64,000 nucleotides of DNA. Origin: CAXBDP01 sp963974465. Its GTDB lineage: Bacteria > Bacteroidota > Bacteroidia > Cytophagales > Cyclobacteriaceae. The stretch is taken from the NCBI GenBank assembly GCA_049340005.1, contig JBMPIY010000008.1; one strand, written 5' to 3'. Position numbers and translations under genes: made by a program. Shown in pieces: positions 27,238 to 36,666 of this stretch (position 1 is its first letter; the number at the start of each line of letters is the position of its first letter). The notes beneath the pieces are model-generated. The model saw nothing but the letters and a program-made list of their open reading frames with translations, ran no database searches and was not told where the DNA came from.

Positions 27238-27675
27238 TTATTCCTCGTGAATTTCAATTTTTTCGATCACATCTCCTTGTTTTATTTTGTCAATAATATC
27301 TTGGCCTTCTACCACTTTTCCAAAGCAAGTATGGTTGCGGTCTAGGTGTTGAGTATTATCTCTATTGTGGCAAATGAAAAATTGTGAACCGCCTGTATTG
27401 CGTCCAGCATGTGCCATACTCAATACACCACGATCATGATATTGATTTTCGCCATCAAGTTCGCATGGAATTGTATAGCCTGGGCCACCAGCACCAGTGC
27501 CATTTGGGCAGCCTCCTTGAATTACGAAGTTTGGAATCACACGGTGGAATTTTAATCCATCATAAAAACCATCTTTGGCAAGTTTTACGAAATTGGCGAC
27601 TGTACCAGGAGCGTCTTTTTCATAGAAATCCACTTTCATTGCTCCGCTGGCTGTATGTATTGTTGCAGTAATCAT
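27238..27675 (-). CDS. Cyclophilin-type peptidyl-prolyl isomerase
   Basis: Cytosolic prolyl isomerase of 145 residues without a signal peptide. Active-site segments are FHRVIPNFVIQGG (catalytic Arg), MAHAGRNTGGSQFFI, and CFGKVVEGQDIIDKI, all canonical for the short bacterial PpiB-type enzymes. On the minus strand TAATTTCG lies 27 bases before the start and resembles the -7 box with one change. Confidence 0.93.
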   Translation of the reverse strand: MITATIHTASGAMKVDFYEKDAPGTVANFVKLAKDGFYDGLKFHRVIPNFVIQGGCPNGTGAGGPGYTIPCELDGENQYHDRGVLSMAHAGRNTGGSQFFICHNRDNTQHLDRNHTCFGKVVEGQDIIDKIKQGDVIEKIEIHEE

Positions 27676-27810
27676 AAGTTTAATCTTTTTTGCGAAATTA
27701 TGGAATGAGTAGCTATTTATAGCTCAATTATTCAATTTAATTCAATAGAGACAATTTTTGGGGCAGACAAATTCCCTCCCGCTTTGTTTTGTGTTCAATT
27801 TGAAAATGAA

Positions 27811-27842
27811 AAAGCGCTTACCATAAATATGATAAACGCTTT
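27811..27842 (-). terminator. Probable terminator of the YceI gene
   Basis: Imperfect stem AAAGCGCTTA/TAAACGCTTT after the YceI stop codon, with A-rich sequence on + beside it, so a T-rich tail on the transcript. Confidence 0.6.
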
Positions 27843-27864
27843 CCCAACCATCTAACACCTATTT

Positions 27865-28401
27865 TTAAGCTTGTACAGCAAACTGTACTTCAGCTTGAAT
27901 ACGAACATCATCACTTACTAAAACTCCACCTGCTTCTAATGCAGCATTCCAGTTTAGTCCCCAATCTTTTCTGTTGATTTTGCCACTTAAAGAGAAGCCA
28001 GCTTTGTCATTTCCCCATGGATCTTTCATAATGCCACCAAACTCTACATCAAGTGTTACTTCTTTCGACACTCCTTTGATTGTAAGGTTGCCTTTCAATT
28101 TGAAGTTTTCATCATCTAATTTCTCGAATGATGTTCCTTCGAATGTCAATTCTTTGTGATTATCTGTGTCGAAGAAATCGCCACTTCTTAAGTGAGCGTC
28201 TCTATCGTCATTGTTGGTGAATACTGAAGCAGCATCAATGTTTACATTCACTTTTGCTTTGCTGAAATCATCTCCATCCGAAACGATTGTTGCATTGAAT
28301 GATCTGAATTCACCTTTCACATTGGTGATCATTAGGTGCTTTACTTTAAATAAGATTTCACTGTGCGTTGGGTCAATTGCCCATGTTTTTGTGTTAGCCA
28401 T
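27865..28401 (-). CDS. YceI family protein
   Basis: Lipocalin-like beta-barrel that binds isoprenoid-type lipids in known members. From the Met at 28401 (MANTKTWAIDPTHSE) the protein has 178 residues. Family motifs are WAIDPTHSEILFKVKHL, HLRSGDFFDTD, LKGNLTIKGVSKEVTL and GFSLSGKINRKDWGLNW. No signal peptide is evident, so it may be cytosolic, unlike E. coli YceI. In-frame Met codons 9 and 13 codons upstream are possible but give no better start. A Crp/Fnr-type gene lies just upstream in the same direction. Confidence 0.9.
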   Translation of the reverse strand: MANTKTWAIDPTHSEILFKVKHLMITNVKGEFRSFNATIVSDGDDFSKAKVNVNIDAASVFTNNDDRDAHLRSGDFFDTDNHKELTFEGTSFEKLDDENFKLKGNLTIKGVSKEVTLDVEFGGIMKDPWGNDKAGFSLSGKINRKDWGLNWNAALEAGGVLVSDDVRIQAEVQFAVQA

Positions 28402-28499
28402 TGTATTTTGATTTTTGTTAGTTTTCATTTGATGATACAAATGTCCAACTCAAAAGCTAGAAAGCTATTCACCTATGTTAATAAATGATGTATATACAT

Positions 28500-29099
28500 C
28501 TATTTTTGTGAAATCAATTCTTTTCTGATTCGACTGAGCGATTGTGGCTTGATTCCCAGGTAGGTGGCAATGAGGTATTGAGGAATTCTCTGTATGAAGT
28601 GCGGATATTTTTTAGAAAATTCGAGGTATCGTTTGCGTGCTTCTTCGCTATTAGTTTTGGCTAACCTATATTGTAAATTGATAAAAGCATTCTGGATGAG
28701 TATTCGGAAAAAGTGTTCTAAAAGATGGCTTTCTTTACAAATGGCTTCATAGCTTTCCTTATTGATTACCAATATTTCTGAATCCTCAAGTGTTTCAATT
28801 GTGTAGATGCCACTTTGGCCTGAAAAAAAGCTATAATGATCCGTAATCCAATAGCCTTCTAGCGCAAATTGAATTACATTTTTCTCGCCTTTTTCATTTA
28901 TCAAATAGGAGTAAGCAGAGCCTTTCAGAATGAAATACACGTATTTGCAAAATTGACCTTCTTCTGCCAAAATCGTTTTTTTATTAAATGATTTGATGAA
29001 AACATGCTTCCAAATAATGGAGAAATCTTCATCACTTACCTTGTCGCCAATGGTGCGCTCAATGTTATGCTTAAGTAGCGATTGTTGTTTTTCTTCCAC
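28500..29099 (-). CDS. Crp/Fnr-family transcriptional regulator
   Basis: One-component regulator of 199 residues: a cyclic-nucleotide-binding-like fold at about 25-125 (ILAEEGQFCKYVYFILKGSAY), a dimer helix, and a C-terminal helix-turn-helix with YLIATYLGIKPQSLSRIRKEL. There is no cysteine cluster for an iron-sulfur centre, and the phosphate-binding cassette is not well conserved, so cAMP binding is doubtful. It lies directly upstream of the YceI gene, a pairing often seen in Bacteroidota. Confidence 0.9.
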   Translation of the reverse strand: MEEKQQSLLKHNIERTIGDKVSDEDFSIIWKHVFIKSFNKKTILAEEGQFCKYVYFILKGSAYSYLINEKGEKNVIQFALEGYWITDHYSFFSGQSGIYTIETLEDSEILVINKESYEAICKESHLLEHFFRILIQNAFINLQYRLAKTNSEEARKRYLEFSKKYPHFIQRIPQYLIATYLGIKPQSLSRIRKELISQK

Positions 29100-29165
29100 A
29101 ATTAAAAATACACATTTAGTGCATTAGAGTTTCTTGTTACTATCTATTTTCTCTGAAAAATGAAA

Positions 29166-30023
29166 TCATTCTGTATCATTCATGAAATCAAGAATCCATT
29201 TGTAAGCCTTATTTGGTGTGTAAATGAATTGGACAATCATAGGTTTATGCTTTTTGCCTTTTTGTAGATAGTAGTTCGGGTTTGGTTCATACTTTTCGTA
29301 CTCTTCCAAAAAGCGGGAGGTAGTCAGTTCAATGCCAGGTAGGGTCTTTTCGCCCATAAGGATGATCATTGGGGGCGTATTCTCATTCAAGAAATAATAA
29401 GGAGATGTGTCTTTCCAAACCTTAGGGTTTTCTGTGAAAGCATCCAAATAAATATTTCCTGATGAATAATTCATTTGCTCCAAAAACCAATACATATCGA
29501 GTCCAGCCGCATCTATTAGTACGGTACCCTTTATTGGGTTTTCTACATTCAGACTATCAAAATATACGTCACGTACGGAAATCAAACTTGCCAAATGACC
29601 TCCCGCCGAATGACCAGAGACGAATATTCTATCGGGATTGCCGCCATAATCTTGGATATTCTCATGCACCCAATTCACAGCTTGGGATGAGGCTTTGGCC
29701 ATATCATGTACTTGATAATCGGGACTCAGTGGATAGTCAATAATTACCGTAACAATTCCCTTTCGGGCAAAGCGGCTTCCCAAGAAATTGTAAATATCCT
29801 TATTGCCCGAATTCCAACTTCCTCCATGAATGAAAATTAGGACTTCATTTTGGCCATTGGCTTTCTTAGGAGCGAAGATATTGAGTTGCTTTTCAGGCAA
29901 TGAACTCAAAAAGCCATTTTCCATATAGGTGATGTCCTTGTGCCTATTCACACCTTTGAAAGAGCAGGAAGCTGAGAGAAGTGAAATTGCAACGAGAAGT
30001 AGGAGTTTGTTCAATGTCTTCAA
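29166..30023 (-). CDS. Alpha/beta-hydrolase esterase, lipoprotein
   Basis: Predicted serine esterase of the hormone-sensitive-lipase-like group, anchored as a lipoprotein (signal ends LLSASC). The 285 residues show the oxyanion motif FIHGGSWNSG at about 65, the nucleophile elbow SGHSAGGH near 141, and a candidate catalytic His in KKHKPMI near the end. Substrate is unknown. It is divergent from the glucan locus and could deacylate a sugar or act independently. TACCTTCG on the minus strand near 30050 resembles a -7 box with one change. Confidence 0.85.
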   Translation of the reverse strand: MKTLNKLLLLVAISLLSASCSFKGVNRHKDITYMENGFLSSLPEKQLNIFAPKKANGQNEVLIFIHGGSWNSGNKDIYNFLGSRFARKGIVTVIIDYPLSPDYQVHDMAKASSQAVNWVHENIQDYGGNPDRIFVSGHSAGGHLASLISVRDVYFDSLNVENPIKGTVLIDAAGLDMYWFLEQMNYSSGNIYLDAFTENPKVWKDTSPYYFLNENTPPMIILMGEKTLPGIELTTSRFLEEYEKYEPNPNYYLQKGKKHKPMIVQFIYTPNKAYKWILDFMNDTE

Positions 30024-30506
30024 TGTTTTTAATTAATACTCATATGCGAAGGTAAGGTTTGAATCAGGGATTATTAGATACAATAATTTTGAAATTTTTT
30101 GGCTGCTTTCTGTGATGGTCTATAATTTGGCTTAAGATCATTATTTCAAACTATCATTTGGTTATTATGAGCAAATGTGTTTTTAGCTGCCTGCATTTAA
30201 TTAATTGTTCGAAATTTTATATATAAAATGCAGTGTCGAATACAACCTATCTAAACCAGCTTCCTATGTAATTCAATTCAATGGCTTAAAGGCATATTAA
30301 AATTATATATACAAGACAAATTTTGTTTTAATGGGCATTTGGATAAATATATCTCATAAAATATTGATTTATAGGTTTTTATAAATCTTTAATTTTTGGA
30401 ATATACAGAATGTTAATATTATGTATGTATCATTTTGATAATAATAATGCCTAGATTTTACAGTCATTTAAGACAAACGCAGTCAAATTTCAAAAAAATA
30501 AACCCT
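30024..30506. other. AT-rich regulatory spacer before the glucan locus
   Basis: 483 bp without a gene, between the divergent esterase and the first glucan gene. It is strongly AT-rich with many short A and T tracts and small AT inverted repeats (for example TTATA/TATAA near 30370-30387). No exact TAnnTTTG box was found close to the downstream start. Its length and position make it the likely control region of the locus. Confidence 0.45.
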
Positions 30507-33500
30507 ATGAAACGATTAACCTTACTGCTTCTTACATTATTGATTTCCACCTCTATATATAGCCAAGCTGCTAGAGTGGTAATTGATGAAAATAGGGATG
30601 GTATGAAGCTGCTCGTAAATGGAGAAGCTTTTATAGTAAATGGGATGAACTGGGACTATTTTCCCATAGGTTCCAATTTTTCCTATAGCCTTTGGAATCA
30701 GCCAGATGATTTTATAATGAAAGCACTGGATGATGAAATGTCTCTATTGAAAAACATGGGTGTAAATACAATTAGAGTTTACACTGGTATTCAGAGAAAG
30801 TGGATTCAATACATTTATGAAAAGCATGGAATCTACACTATGTTGAATCACTCATTTGGAAGATATGGTCTTACCATAGATGGCACTTGGGCGCCTAATA
30901 CAGATTATTCTGACCCTAGAGTTAGAGAGCTGTTGTTGCGGGAGGTAACGCAAATGGTGGAAGAGTTTAGAGGTACACCTGGCTTGCTTGTCTACTTATT
31001 GGGCAATGAAAATAACTATGGCCTATTTTGGGACGGAGCAGAAACAGAAGATATCCCCATAGAGGATAGGCAATCGACAATTAGAGCAGAGTCCATGTAT
31101 AAGCTTTTCAATGAAGCAAGCCTAGCTATGAAAGCTGTAGATACATCCAACCCGATAGCTATTTGTAATGGTGATTTGCTATTTCTAGATCTGATAGCGG
31201 AGGAATGTAAGGATGTAGATATTTTGGGTATCAATGTTTATCGTGGAGTTTCCTTTACCGATCTCTTTGAAAGAGTAAAAAATGAATATGGCAAGCCTGT
31301 ATTGCTTACTGAATTTGGTAGTGATGCATTCAATGCACTTACTAATGAAGAAGATCAACAATCGCAAGCCATTTATAATTTGGCTAACTGGAAAGAAATA
31401 TATGAAAATGCTGCTGGTTTAGGCAAAGCTGGAAATTCACTTGGTGGTTTCACATTTCAATTTAGTGATGGCTGGTGGAAATATGGACAGACAACAAATC
31501 TGAGTGTTCATGATAATAACGCTTCTTGGTCTAATGGGGGATATCAATTCGACTATGTAGAAGGAGAAAATAATATGAATGAAGAGTGGTTTGGAATAGC
31601 TGCCAAAGGACCAACCAATGCAATGGGGCATTACCAGCTTTTTCCACGCACATCATATTATGTATTAAAGGAGGCGCATCAAGTAAACCCATATGCATCA
31701 GGAACTACTTTGAATTCAATACAACGAGAATTTGCCAACATTCAAGTTACAGAGGCTTTTCTGAAAGCTAGAGGAGATAAAGCAGCTTTGGAAGGTGCAC
31801 AATTAAGCAAAATTAGTCTCAGCAGATTAAGCGCTCAATTTTCCACATTCAACACAGGAGGGAGTTTAATCACAACTCCTCAATCGACAGCGCCAGGCAA
31901 TACTACTTTTCCAAGCGAATTAGGCTTTGATCACATGCAATCATTTTTTGTAGGGGTGCAGGCAAATCCTTCTCCAGAGTTCAGAGCCAATGTCGAATTC
32001 AACGTTTTGGGAAATGTTGCGAGTAATCCAATAGATCAAATTTTCTACGAAAATAGAGGCAGGCCTGTAGAGGTTCGTACCCCAAATGGAAATGTAGAAT
32101 TACAATCTGAAAATAGGGTTCAGGTTTACCAAGCTAGTTATGAGTGGAATCACAAATATTTCAATCTTAACGGCTTCTATCGTACAGGTCATTATCATTG
32201 GGGATATGAGGGTGATTTTTTTGGTCTCTACCCTGAGGCAAATTATGGCCCACTAATCGATATTTATAACGGTATGGCTCCTTTTGGATTTGAAGTAGAG
32301 GGCAAAAAGCAATTGAAAGATTTCAAGTTGGCTTTTGGTCCAGAACTTTGGTGGGGAGCAAACCCTGCTTTTTTAGTGAAGTATAGAAAAGAGCTTGGTA
32401 ACACTACCTTAACTGGTATTTTTCATGAAGATATTCAGCAGCGTGGGCTAACAGAAAGTTCATTTGCAATTCCACAGCCTAAAACGCGAAGACTTAGCGT
32501 AGTTCTTTCTCAAAATCTTGGAAAGTTTGGAGTAGATCTAGGTGGTGTTTGGGGAGGTCAACCACTCCAAGGGAGGGTATTTCAAGCCGTTAGAGAAGAA
32601 AATAACGGTATGGCAGTTTATCAAGATGAAATCAGTGCCCAGGATAATTTCGGTGGCAAAGCCAAAATCACATATACAGGCGGTAAATTCAATTGGTATG
32701 CTCAGTCAGCTGCTATGGGATTAGTAGCAAATGGTGGCGCTGACCAAACATTAACATTCACAGGTTGGAGATTGAAAGACAGTGGAAGTGGTAATCAATA
32801 CAACTTCCTTTCAGGCTTTACTTACAATATTGGTAACTTCCAAATAGCACCAAATTTCTTATGGCAAAAACCACTTGAAGGACCAATTCCAGCCGACGTT
32901 GGAGGAGCTGGTAGACCAAGAAATATTTTGGATGATCCATTTGTAGTACGGGGCAATAGAGAGCAAACTGCAGGTGAAATATTATTCACTTTTGATCCTA
33001 CTCCAGCTACATACTTATACGATTGGGACAGCGATAGAACAGAAGACTCTGAACTAGCCTTTAGTTTAGGATTTGTATATCGCCACTTGCCTACTACCCA
33101 AGATGCAGCCATAGGTATTTTACCAGATGGCCGGACGCTATTTGCCTTCCCAGGTGCTGCACCAGCACAAGATTTATGGGAAGTGAATGCTCGAATAGTT
33201 TCTAAAATGAATAAGAATTTCGGATGGATTGCCAATATGTATATAGGTGATGCCCAAGCCAATGGTAGCGACGCACGTACCATTCAAAGGCAAGGGTTGG
33301 ATTTGAGAATGATTTATAAAAAGCTGAAGTTCAACTCATTTGTAAGAGTAAATGATTGGGGACCTTATGATTACCACAGGGATTTTAACCTTACTTTTCC
33401 TACCCAATTGATGGCTGATTTCTCAACTTCTCTTGGTAAGCCAGATTGGTTTGATCTACCAGATACTCGAATCGGCATAAGAGGTACATACCGTACACTC

Positions 33501-33641
33501 GATAGATTCTCGCCGCGCTACAACCCAACTCAAACTGTTGATGCAGCTGGCAATATGGTTCCTGACCCAACTGCTATTGGTTTCGACAATGGCAATGAAT
33601 GGGAAATCAGAACTTACATTTTCATAAACATCGTTAAATAA
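30507..33641 (+). CDS. Clan-A glycosidase (GH2/GH72-like) fused to a predicted outer-membrane beta-barrel
   Basis: From the Met at 30507 (MKRLTLLLLTLL) it has 1044 residues with a signal peptide to about YSQA. Residues about 22-400 are a TIM-barrel glycosidase. The entry is LLVNGEAFIVNGMNWDY, the likely acid/base is Glu168 in LLGNENNYG, and the likely nucleophile is Glu269 in VLLTEFGSD. After a linker, residues about 485-1044 are rich in alternating hydrophobic/polar strands with Gly, Asn and aromatic residues. The protein ends on an aromatic-rich strand YIFINIVK, as outer-membrane barrels do. Known GH2 and GH72 enzymes lack such a part. It is first in a beta-1,3-glucan operon, 12 bp before the next gene. 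The barrel is inferred from pattern only. Confidence 0.75.
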   Translation: MKRLTLLLLTLLISTSIYSQAARVVIDENRDGMKLLVNGEAFIVNGMNWDYFPIGSNFSYSLWNQPDDFIMKALDDEMSLLKNMGVNTIRVYTGIQRKWIQYIYEKHGIYTMLNHSFGRYGLTIDGTWAPNTDYSDPRVRELLLREVTQMVEEFRGTPGLLVYLLGNENNYGLFWDGAETEDIPIEDRQSTIRAESMYKLFNEASLAMKAVDTSNPIAICNGDLLFLDLIAEECKDVDILGINVYRGVSFTDLFERVKNEYGKPVLLTEFGSDAFNALTNEEDQQSQAIYNLANWKEIYENAAGLGKAGNSLGGFTFQFSDGWWKYGQTTNLSVHDNNASWSNGGYQFDYVEGENNMNEEWFGIAAKGPTNAMGHYQLFPRTSYYVLKEAHQVNPYASGTTLNSIQREFANIQVTEAFLKARGDKAALEGAQLSKISLSRLSAQFSTFNTGGSLITTPQSTAPGNTTFPSELGFDHMQSFFVGVQANPSPEFRANVEFNVLGNVASNPIDQIFYENRGRPVEVRTPNGNVELQSENRVQVYQASYEWNHKYFNLNGFYRTGHYHWGYEGDFFGLYPEANYGPLIDIYNGMAPFGFEVEGKKQLKDFKLAFGPELWWGANPAFLVKYRKELGNTTLTGIFHEDIQQRGLTESSFAIPQPKTRRLSVVLSQNLGKFGVDLGGVWGGQPLQGRVFQAVREENNGMAVYQDEISAQDNFGGKAKITYTGGKFNWYAQSAAMGLVANGGADQTLTFTGWRLKDSGSGNQYNFLSGFTYNIGNFQIAPNFLWQKPLEGPIPADVGGAGRPRNILDDPFVVRGNREQTAGEILFTFDPTPATYLYDWDSDRTEDSELAFSLGFVYRHLPTTQDAAIGILPDGRTLFAFPGAAPAQDLWEVNARIVSKMNKNFGWIANMYIGDAQANGSDARTIQRQGLDLRMIYKKLKFNSFVRVNDWGPYDYHRDFNLTFPTQLMADFSTSLGKPDWFDLPDTRIGIRGTYRTLDRFSPRYNPTQTVDAAGNMVPDPTAIGFDNGNEWEIRTYIFINIVK

Positions 33642-33653
33642 AAATATTTTAGG

Positions 33654-36557
33654 ATGAGCACTTATAATACAAATAACTGGAGAAGGGATTTTTCCATTTG
33701 TCTACTCTTGGTACTTTCTCTTGGTTGCGTACGAGATATAGATGAGCTAGAGCCTGCCACATATTCTACCAATCCAGCCATTTTCTTGGATGGATTTAGC
33801 GCAGGGTTAAATTATGCTGCCTTCGGTGGCTCAGTACCTACTGCTTTCGATGTAGATACGGAAGTTACTTATACAACTACTTCACAAGCCTCAATGAAAT
33901 TTGAAGTACCCGATGCAAATGATCCAAGAGGAGCATATGCGGGGGGAGCTTTTTTTACGGAAGTCCCTAGAGATTTATCAGAATATGATGCACTTACTTT
34001 CTATGCCAGATCTAGTAAATCAGCTTTCATAGATGTAGTTGGATTTGGGGATGATCTAGGTGAATCAAAGTATAGAGTAAACATCAATGCAATGCCAGTA
34101 AACACTAACTGGCAGAAATACATCATTCCAATTCCCGATCCATCAAAATTAACTGCTGAGAAAGGTATGTTTTATATATCAGAAGGCCCTGAAGATGGTA
34201 GAGGTTACACCTTCTGGATTGATGATTTGAAATTCGAAAAGCTTGGAACAATATCACAGCCACTTCATACAATAGTGAATGGAAATGATCAAGTTGAAAC
34301 TTCATTTATTGGAGCAAATAGAAGAATAGATGGTTTACAGTCAATTTTCAATCTTCCAAATGGGACAAACCAAATAGTGAGTGTGGCACCTAGCTATTAT
34401 GAGTTTTCTTCTTCTGATCAGTCTATTGCCTCAGTGGATGCGGGAGGAAATGTAACTGTGGTAGGAGGCCCAGGTAACGCAGTGATTACAGCGACTTTAG
34501 CAGATGTAGAAACCCAAGGTTCTTTGACCCTCCAATCCATTGGCCAATTTGTCTCCGCACCACTTCCAACTCATCCTGCTGATAGAGTGATTTCACTCTT
34601 TAGCGAGGAGTATGATAATGTTCCAGTAGATTATTACAATGGATATTGGGAGCCATTTCAAACAACACTTTCTGCCGATTTTGAAGTGGAGGGCAATCGA
34701 ATTTTAAATTACTATAATTTCAATTTCGTTGGAGTTGAATTCACATCGCCTACAATTAATGCATCAGACATGACTCACCTTCATGTGGATATTTTCCTTC
34801 CAAATGCATTGAGTGGCGATGCGCAATTTTTAGTTCAATTGGTTGATAATTCAAATCCAACAGCGGGAAAATACACTGCTAATATTTCAGCTTCTCAGAC
34901 ACAAGAATGGATTAGCTTGGATATTCCATTAGCTAGTTTTAACGGACTTGGTGCTAGAAGCGGTCTATTCCAAATGATCTTTGAAGATATCTCTCAAAAC
35001 ATCTCCGGTTTTTATGCAGATAATATCTATTTCTACAAGGAAGAGACTCCACCTGCTGTATTATCATCACCTGCTCCAACTCCTACTAGGAATCCAGCAG
35101 GAGTCATTTCTATATTTAGCGATGCCTACACAAATGTGCCTGTAGATACTTGGCGAACAGATTGGTCTGCTGCCGTATTCGAGGATATTTCTATCCAAGG
35201 AAATGCAATCAAAAAGTATTCAGCACTAGATTTTGTAGGAATTGAGACGGTAAGTAATCCTATCAATATTGAAGGGATGACCCATGTTCATATTGATGTA
35301 TGGTCTGCCGATTTCACCAGTTTTGGATTGAAGTTGGTTGATTTTGCCCCAGGTGGTGCTACGGAACATCAGGTTAATTTCCCTGGTTTAGCAACCGGCC
35401 AATGGGTAAGTTTAGACATTCCTTTGAGTGAATTCACAGCTTTAACCACCCGCCAAAATATATCTCAATTTATTTTGGTAGGTCAGCCTACAGGGGCAAC
35501 TACAGTTCATTTTGACAATCTGTATTTTTATGATATTAATGCAGTTGCTACACTGTCAACCCCTGCGCCAACACCTACTCGAGCTCCTAGTGATGTCATT
35601 TCTATGTTTAGTGATGCCTATTCAAATGTGCCTGTAGATACATGGCGTACAGGTTGGTCTGCGGGCGTATTGGATGACATTTCCATCCAAGGAAATGCAG
35701 TTAAGAAATACTCAGCCTTAGATTTTGTAGGCATTGAGACGGTAAGTAGTCCTATCAATATTGAAGAGATGACTCATGTTCACATAGATGTGTGGTCTTC
35801 GGATTTTAATAATTTTGGATTGAAGTTGGTTGATTTTGCGCCAGGTGGAGCTACGGAGCATCAAGTTGATTTCCCTGGACTAGCCACAGGTCAATGGGTA
35901 AGTTTAGACATACCATTGAGCGATTTTACAGGTTTAACCACCCGCCAAAATATATCCCAAGTGATTTTAGTAGGTCGGCCAATAGGTGCTACAACCATTC
36001 ATATCGATAATCTATATTTCTACAAAGCAAGTAGTGGAGGAGGAGGTTCTGAAACAGGTGATGCCATATTTGCGGAGTCATTTGATCAGGCTTCTTCTAT
36101 CAACAGCTGGGAGAAAATAGCCGATGCGAATAGTAGCGAGGCTTCCATCGAATGGCTTTCGGAAGTGGGCGTAGAAGGTGGAGCCATGCAGGTATCAGGC
36201 AGAAACCCAAGTACAGCCGCAGGGAAAGCTTATATTTTCCAAACACCAAAGAGTGGCCTTGATTTCGGTGGAAAAACTAATGTGAGACTAACATTTGATT
36301 TGAAACTTAATGGGTCTCTTGTGGCAGCTGCTGTTCACTTACAAACTATTTTCCCTGGTATTGGTGCTACAAATAATTTCGATCTTCAAGCAAAGGGTCT
36401 CAGTGAGTCGGAATGGACTAGTTTCTCCTATGAATTCAATGGTGTTGATGGTGCTGCAGATAACTTTATAATGCATTTCAATATAGCCAGTGGAGCTGTT
36501 GAAGGTGCGGGAGGTGTAATCCTTATCGATAACATCCGCCTTGTAGGTATAGATTAA
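33654..36557 (+). CDS. Multi-module glycan-binding surface lipoprotein
   Basis: Probable glucan-capture protein on the cell surface, comparable in place to SusE/F. The 967 residues begin with a lipoprotein signal (VLSLGC, Cys25). A jelly-roll CBM-like domain occupies about 40-190 (RGYTFWIDDLKFEKL), then a BIG2 Ig-like domain at about 215-295 (SIASVDAGGNVTVVGG). Three related modules follow at about 310-460, 477-630 and 641-790, each ending in a strand with DNLYFY or DNIYFY. A Gly-rich linker and a last CBM4/9-like domain at about 805-967 complete it. No catalytic signature is visible. Modules two and three are nearly identical, pointing to recent duplication. A terminator follows the gene. 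Confidence 0.75.
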   Translation: MSTYNTNNWRRDFSICLLLVLSLGCVRDIDELEPATYSTNPAIFLDGFSAGLNYAAFGGSVPTAFDVDTEVTYTTTSQASMKFEVPDANDPRGAYAGGAFFTEVPRDLSEYDALTFYARSSKSAFIDVVGFGDDLGESKYRVNINAMPVNTNWQKYIIPIPDPSKLTAEKGMFYISEGPEDGRGYTFWIDDLKFEKLGTISQPLHTIVNGNDQVETSFIGANRRIDGLQSIFNLPNGTNQIVSVAPSYYEFSSSDQSIASVDAGGNVTVVGGPGNAVITATLADVETQGSLTLQSIGQFVSAPLPTHPADRVISLFSEEYDNVPVDYYNGYWEPFQTTLSADFEVEGNRILNYYNFNFVGVEFTSPTINASDMTHLHVDIFLPNALSGDAQFLVQLVDNSNPTAGKYTANISASQTQEWISLDIPLASFNGLGARSGLFQMIFEDISQNISGFYADNIYFYKEETPPAVLSSPAPTPTRNPAGVISIFSDAYTNVPVDTWRTDWSAAVFEDISIQGNAIKKYSALDFVGIETVSNPINIEGMTHVHIDVWSADFTSFGLKLVDFAPGGATEHQVNFPGLATGQWVSLDIPLSEFTALTTRQNISQFILVGQPTGATTVHFDNLYFYDINAVATLSTPAPTPTRAPSDVISMFSDAYSNVPVDTWRTGWSAGVLDDISIQGNAVKKYSALDFVGIETVSSPINIEEMTHVHIDVWSSDFNNFGLKLVDFAPGGATEHQVDFPGLATGQWVSLDIPLSDFTGLTTRQNISQVILVGRPIGATTIHIDNLYFYKASSGGGGSETGDAIFAESFDQASSINSWEKIADANSSEASIEWLSEVGVEGGAMQVSGRNPSTAAGKAYIFQTPKSGLDFGGKTNVRLTFDLKLNGSLVAAAVHLQTIFPGIGATNNFDLQAKGLSESEWTSFSYEFNGVDGAADNFIMHFNIASGAVEGAGGVILIDNIRLVGID
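35083..36030 (+). repeat. In-frame tandem duplication inside the glycan-binding lipoprotein
   Basis: Two copies of a 492 bp (164-codon) unit, starting near 35083 and 35575, keep long stretches of identical amino acids such as FGLKLVDFAPGGATEHQV and are also very similar in DNA. A more distant first copy begins near 34583. Confidence 0.85.
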
Positions 36558-36560
36558 GTA

Positions 36561-36602
36561 ACACTCCATCTTTGGTCATTTCCTGAGATGGAGTGTATTT
36601 TT
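36561..36602 (+). terminator. Terminator or attenuator inside the glucan operon
   Basis: Strong stem ACACTCCATCT/AGATGGAGTGT with a 14-base loop and then ATTTTTT, right after the lipoprotein stop and 65 bp before GH16. It would lower expression of the downstream enzyme genes relative to the two surface proteins, or separate two transcripts. Confidence 0.8.
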
Positions 36603-36666
36603 TCCAAATACGAGCTTGTAATAAGTTGAAATTGAGGGTTTCAAGCTCAAGTAAAATTAACATCTG

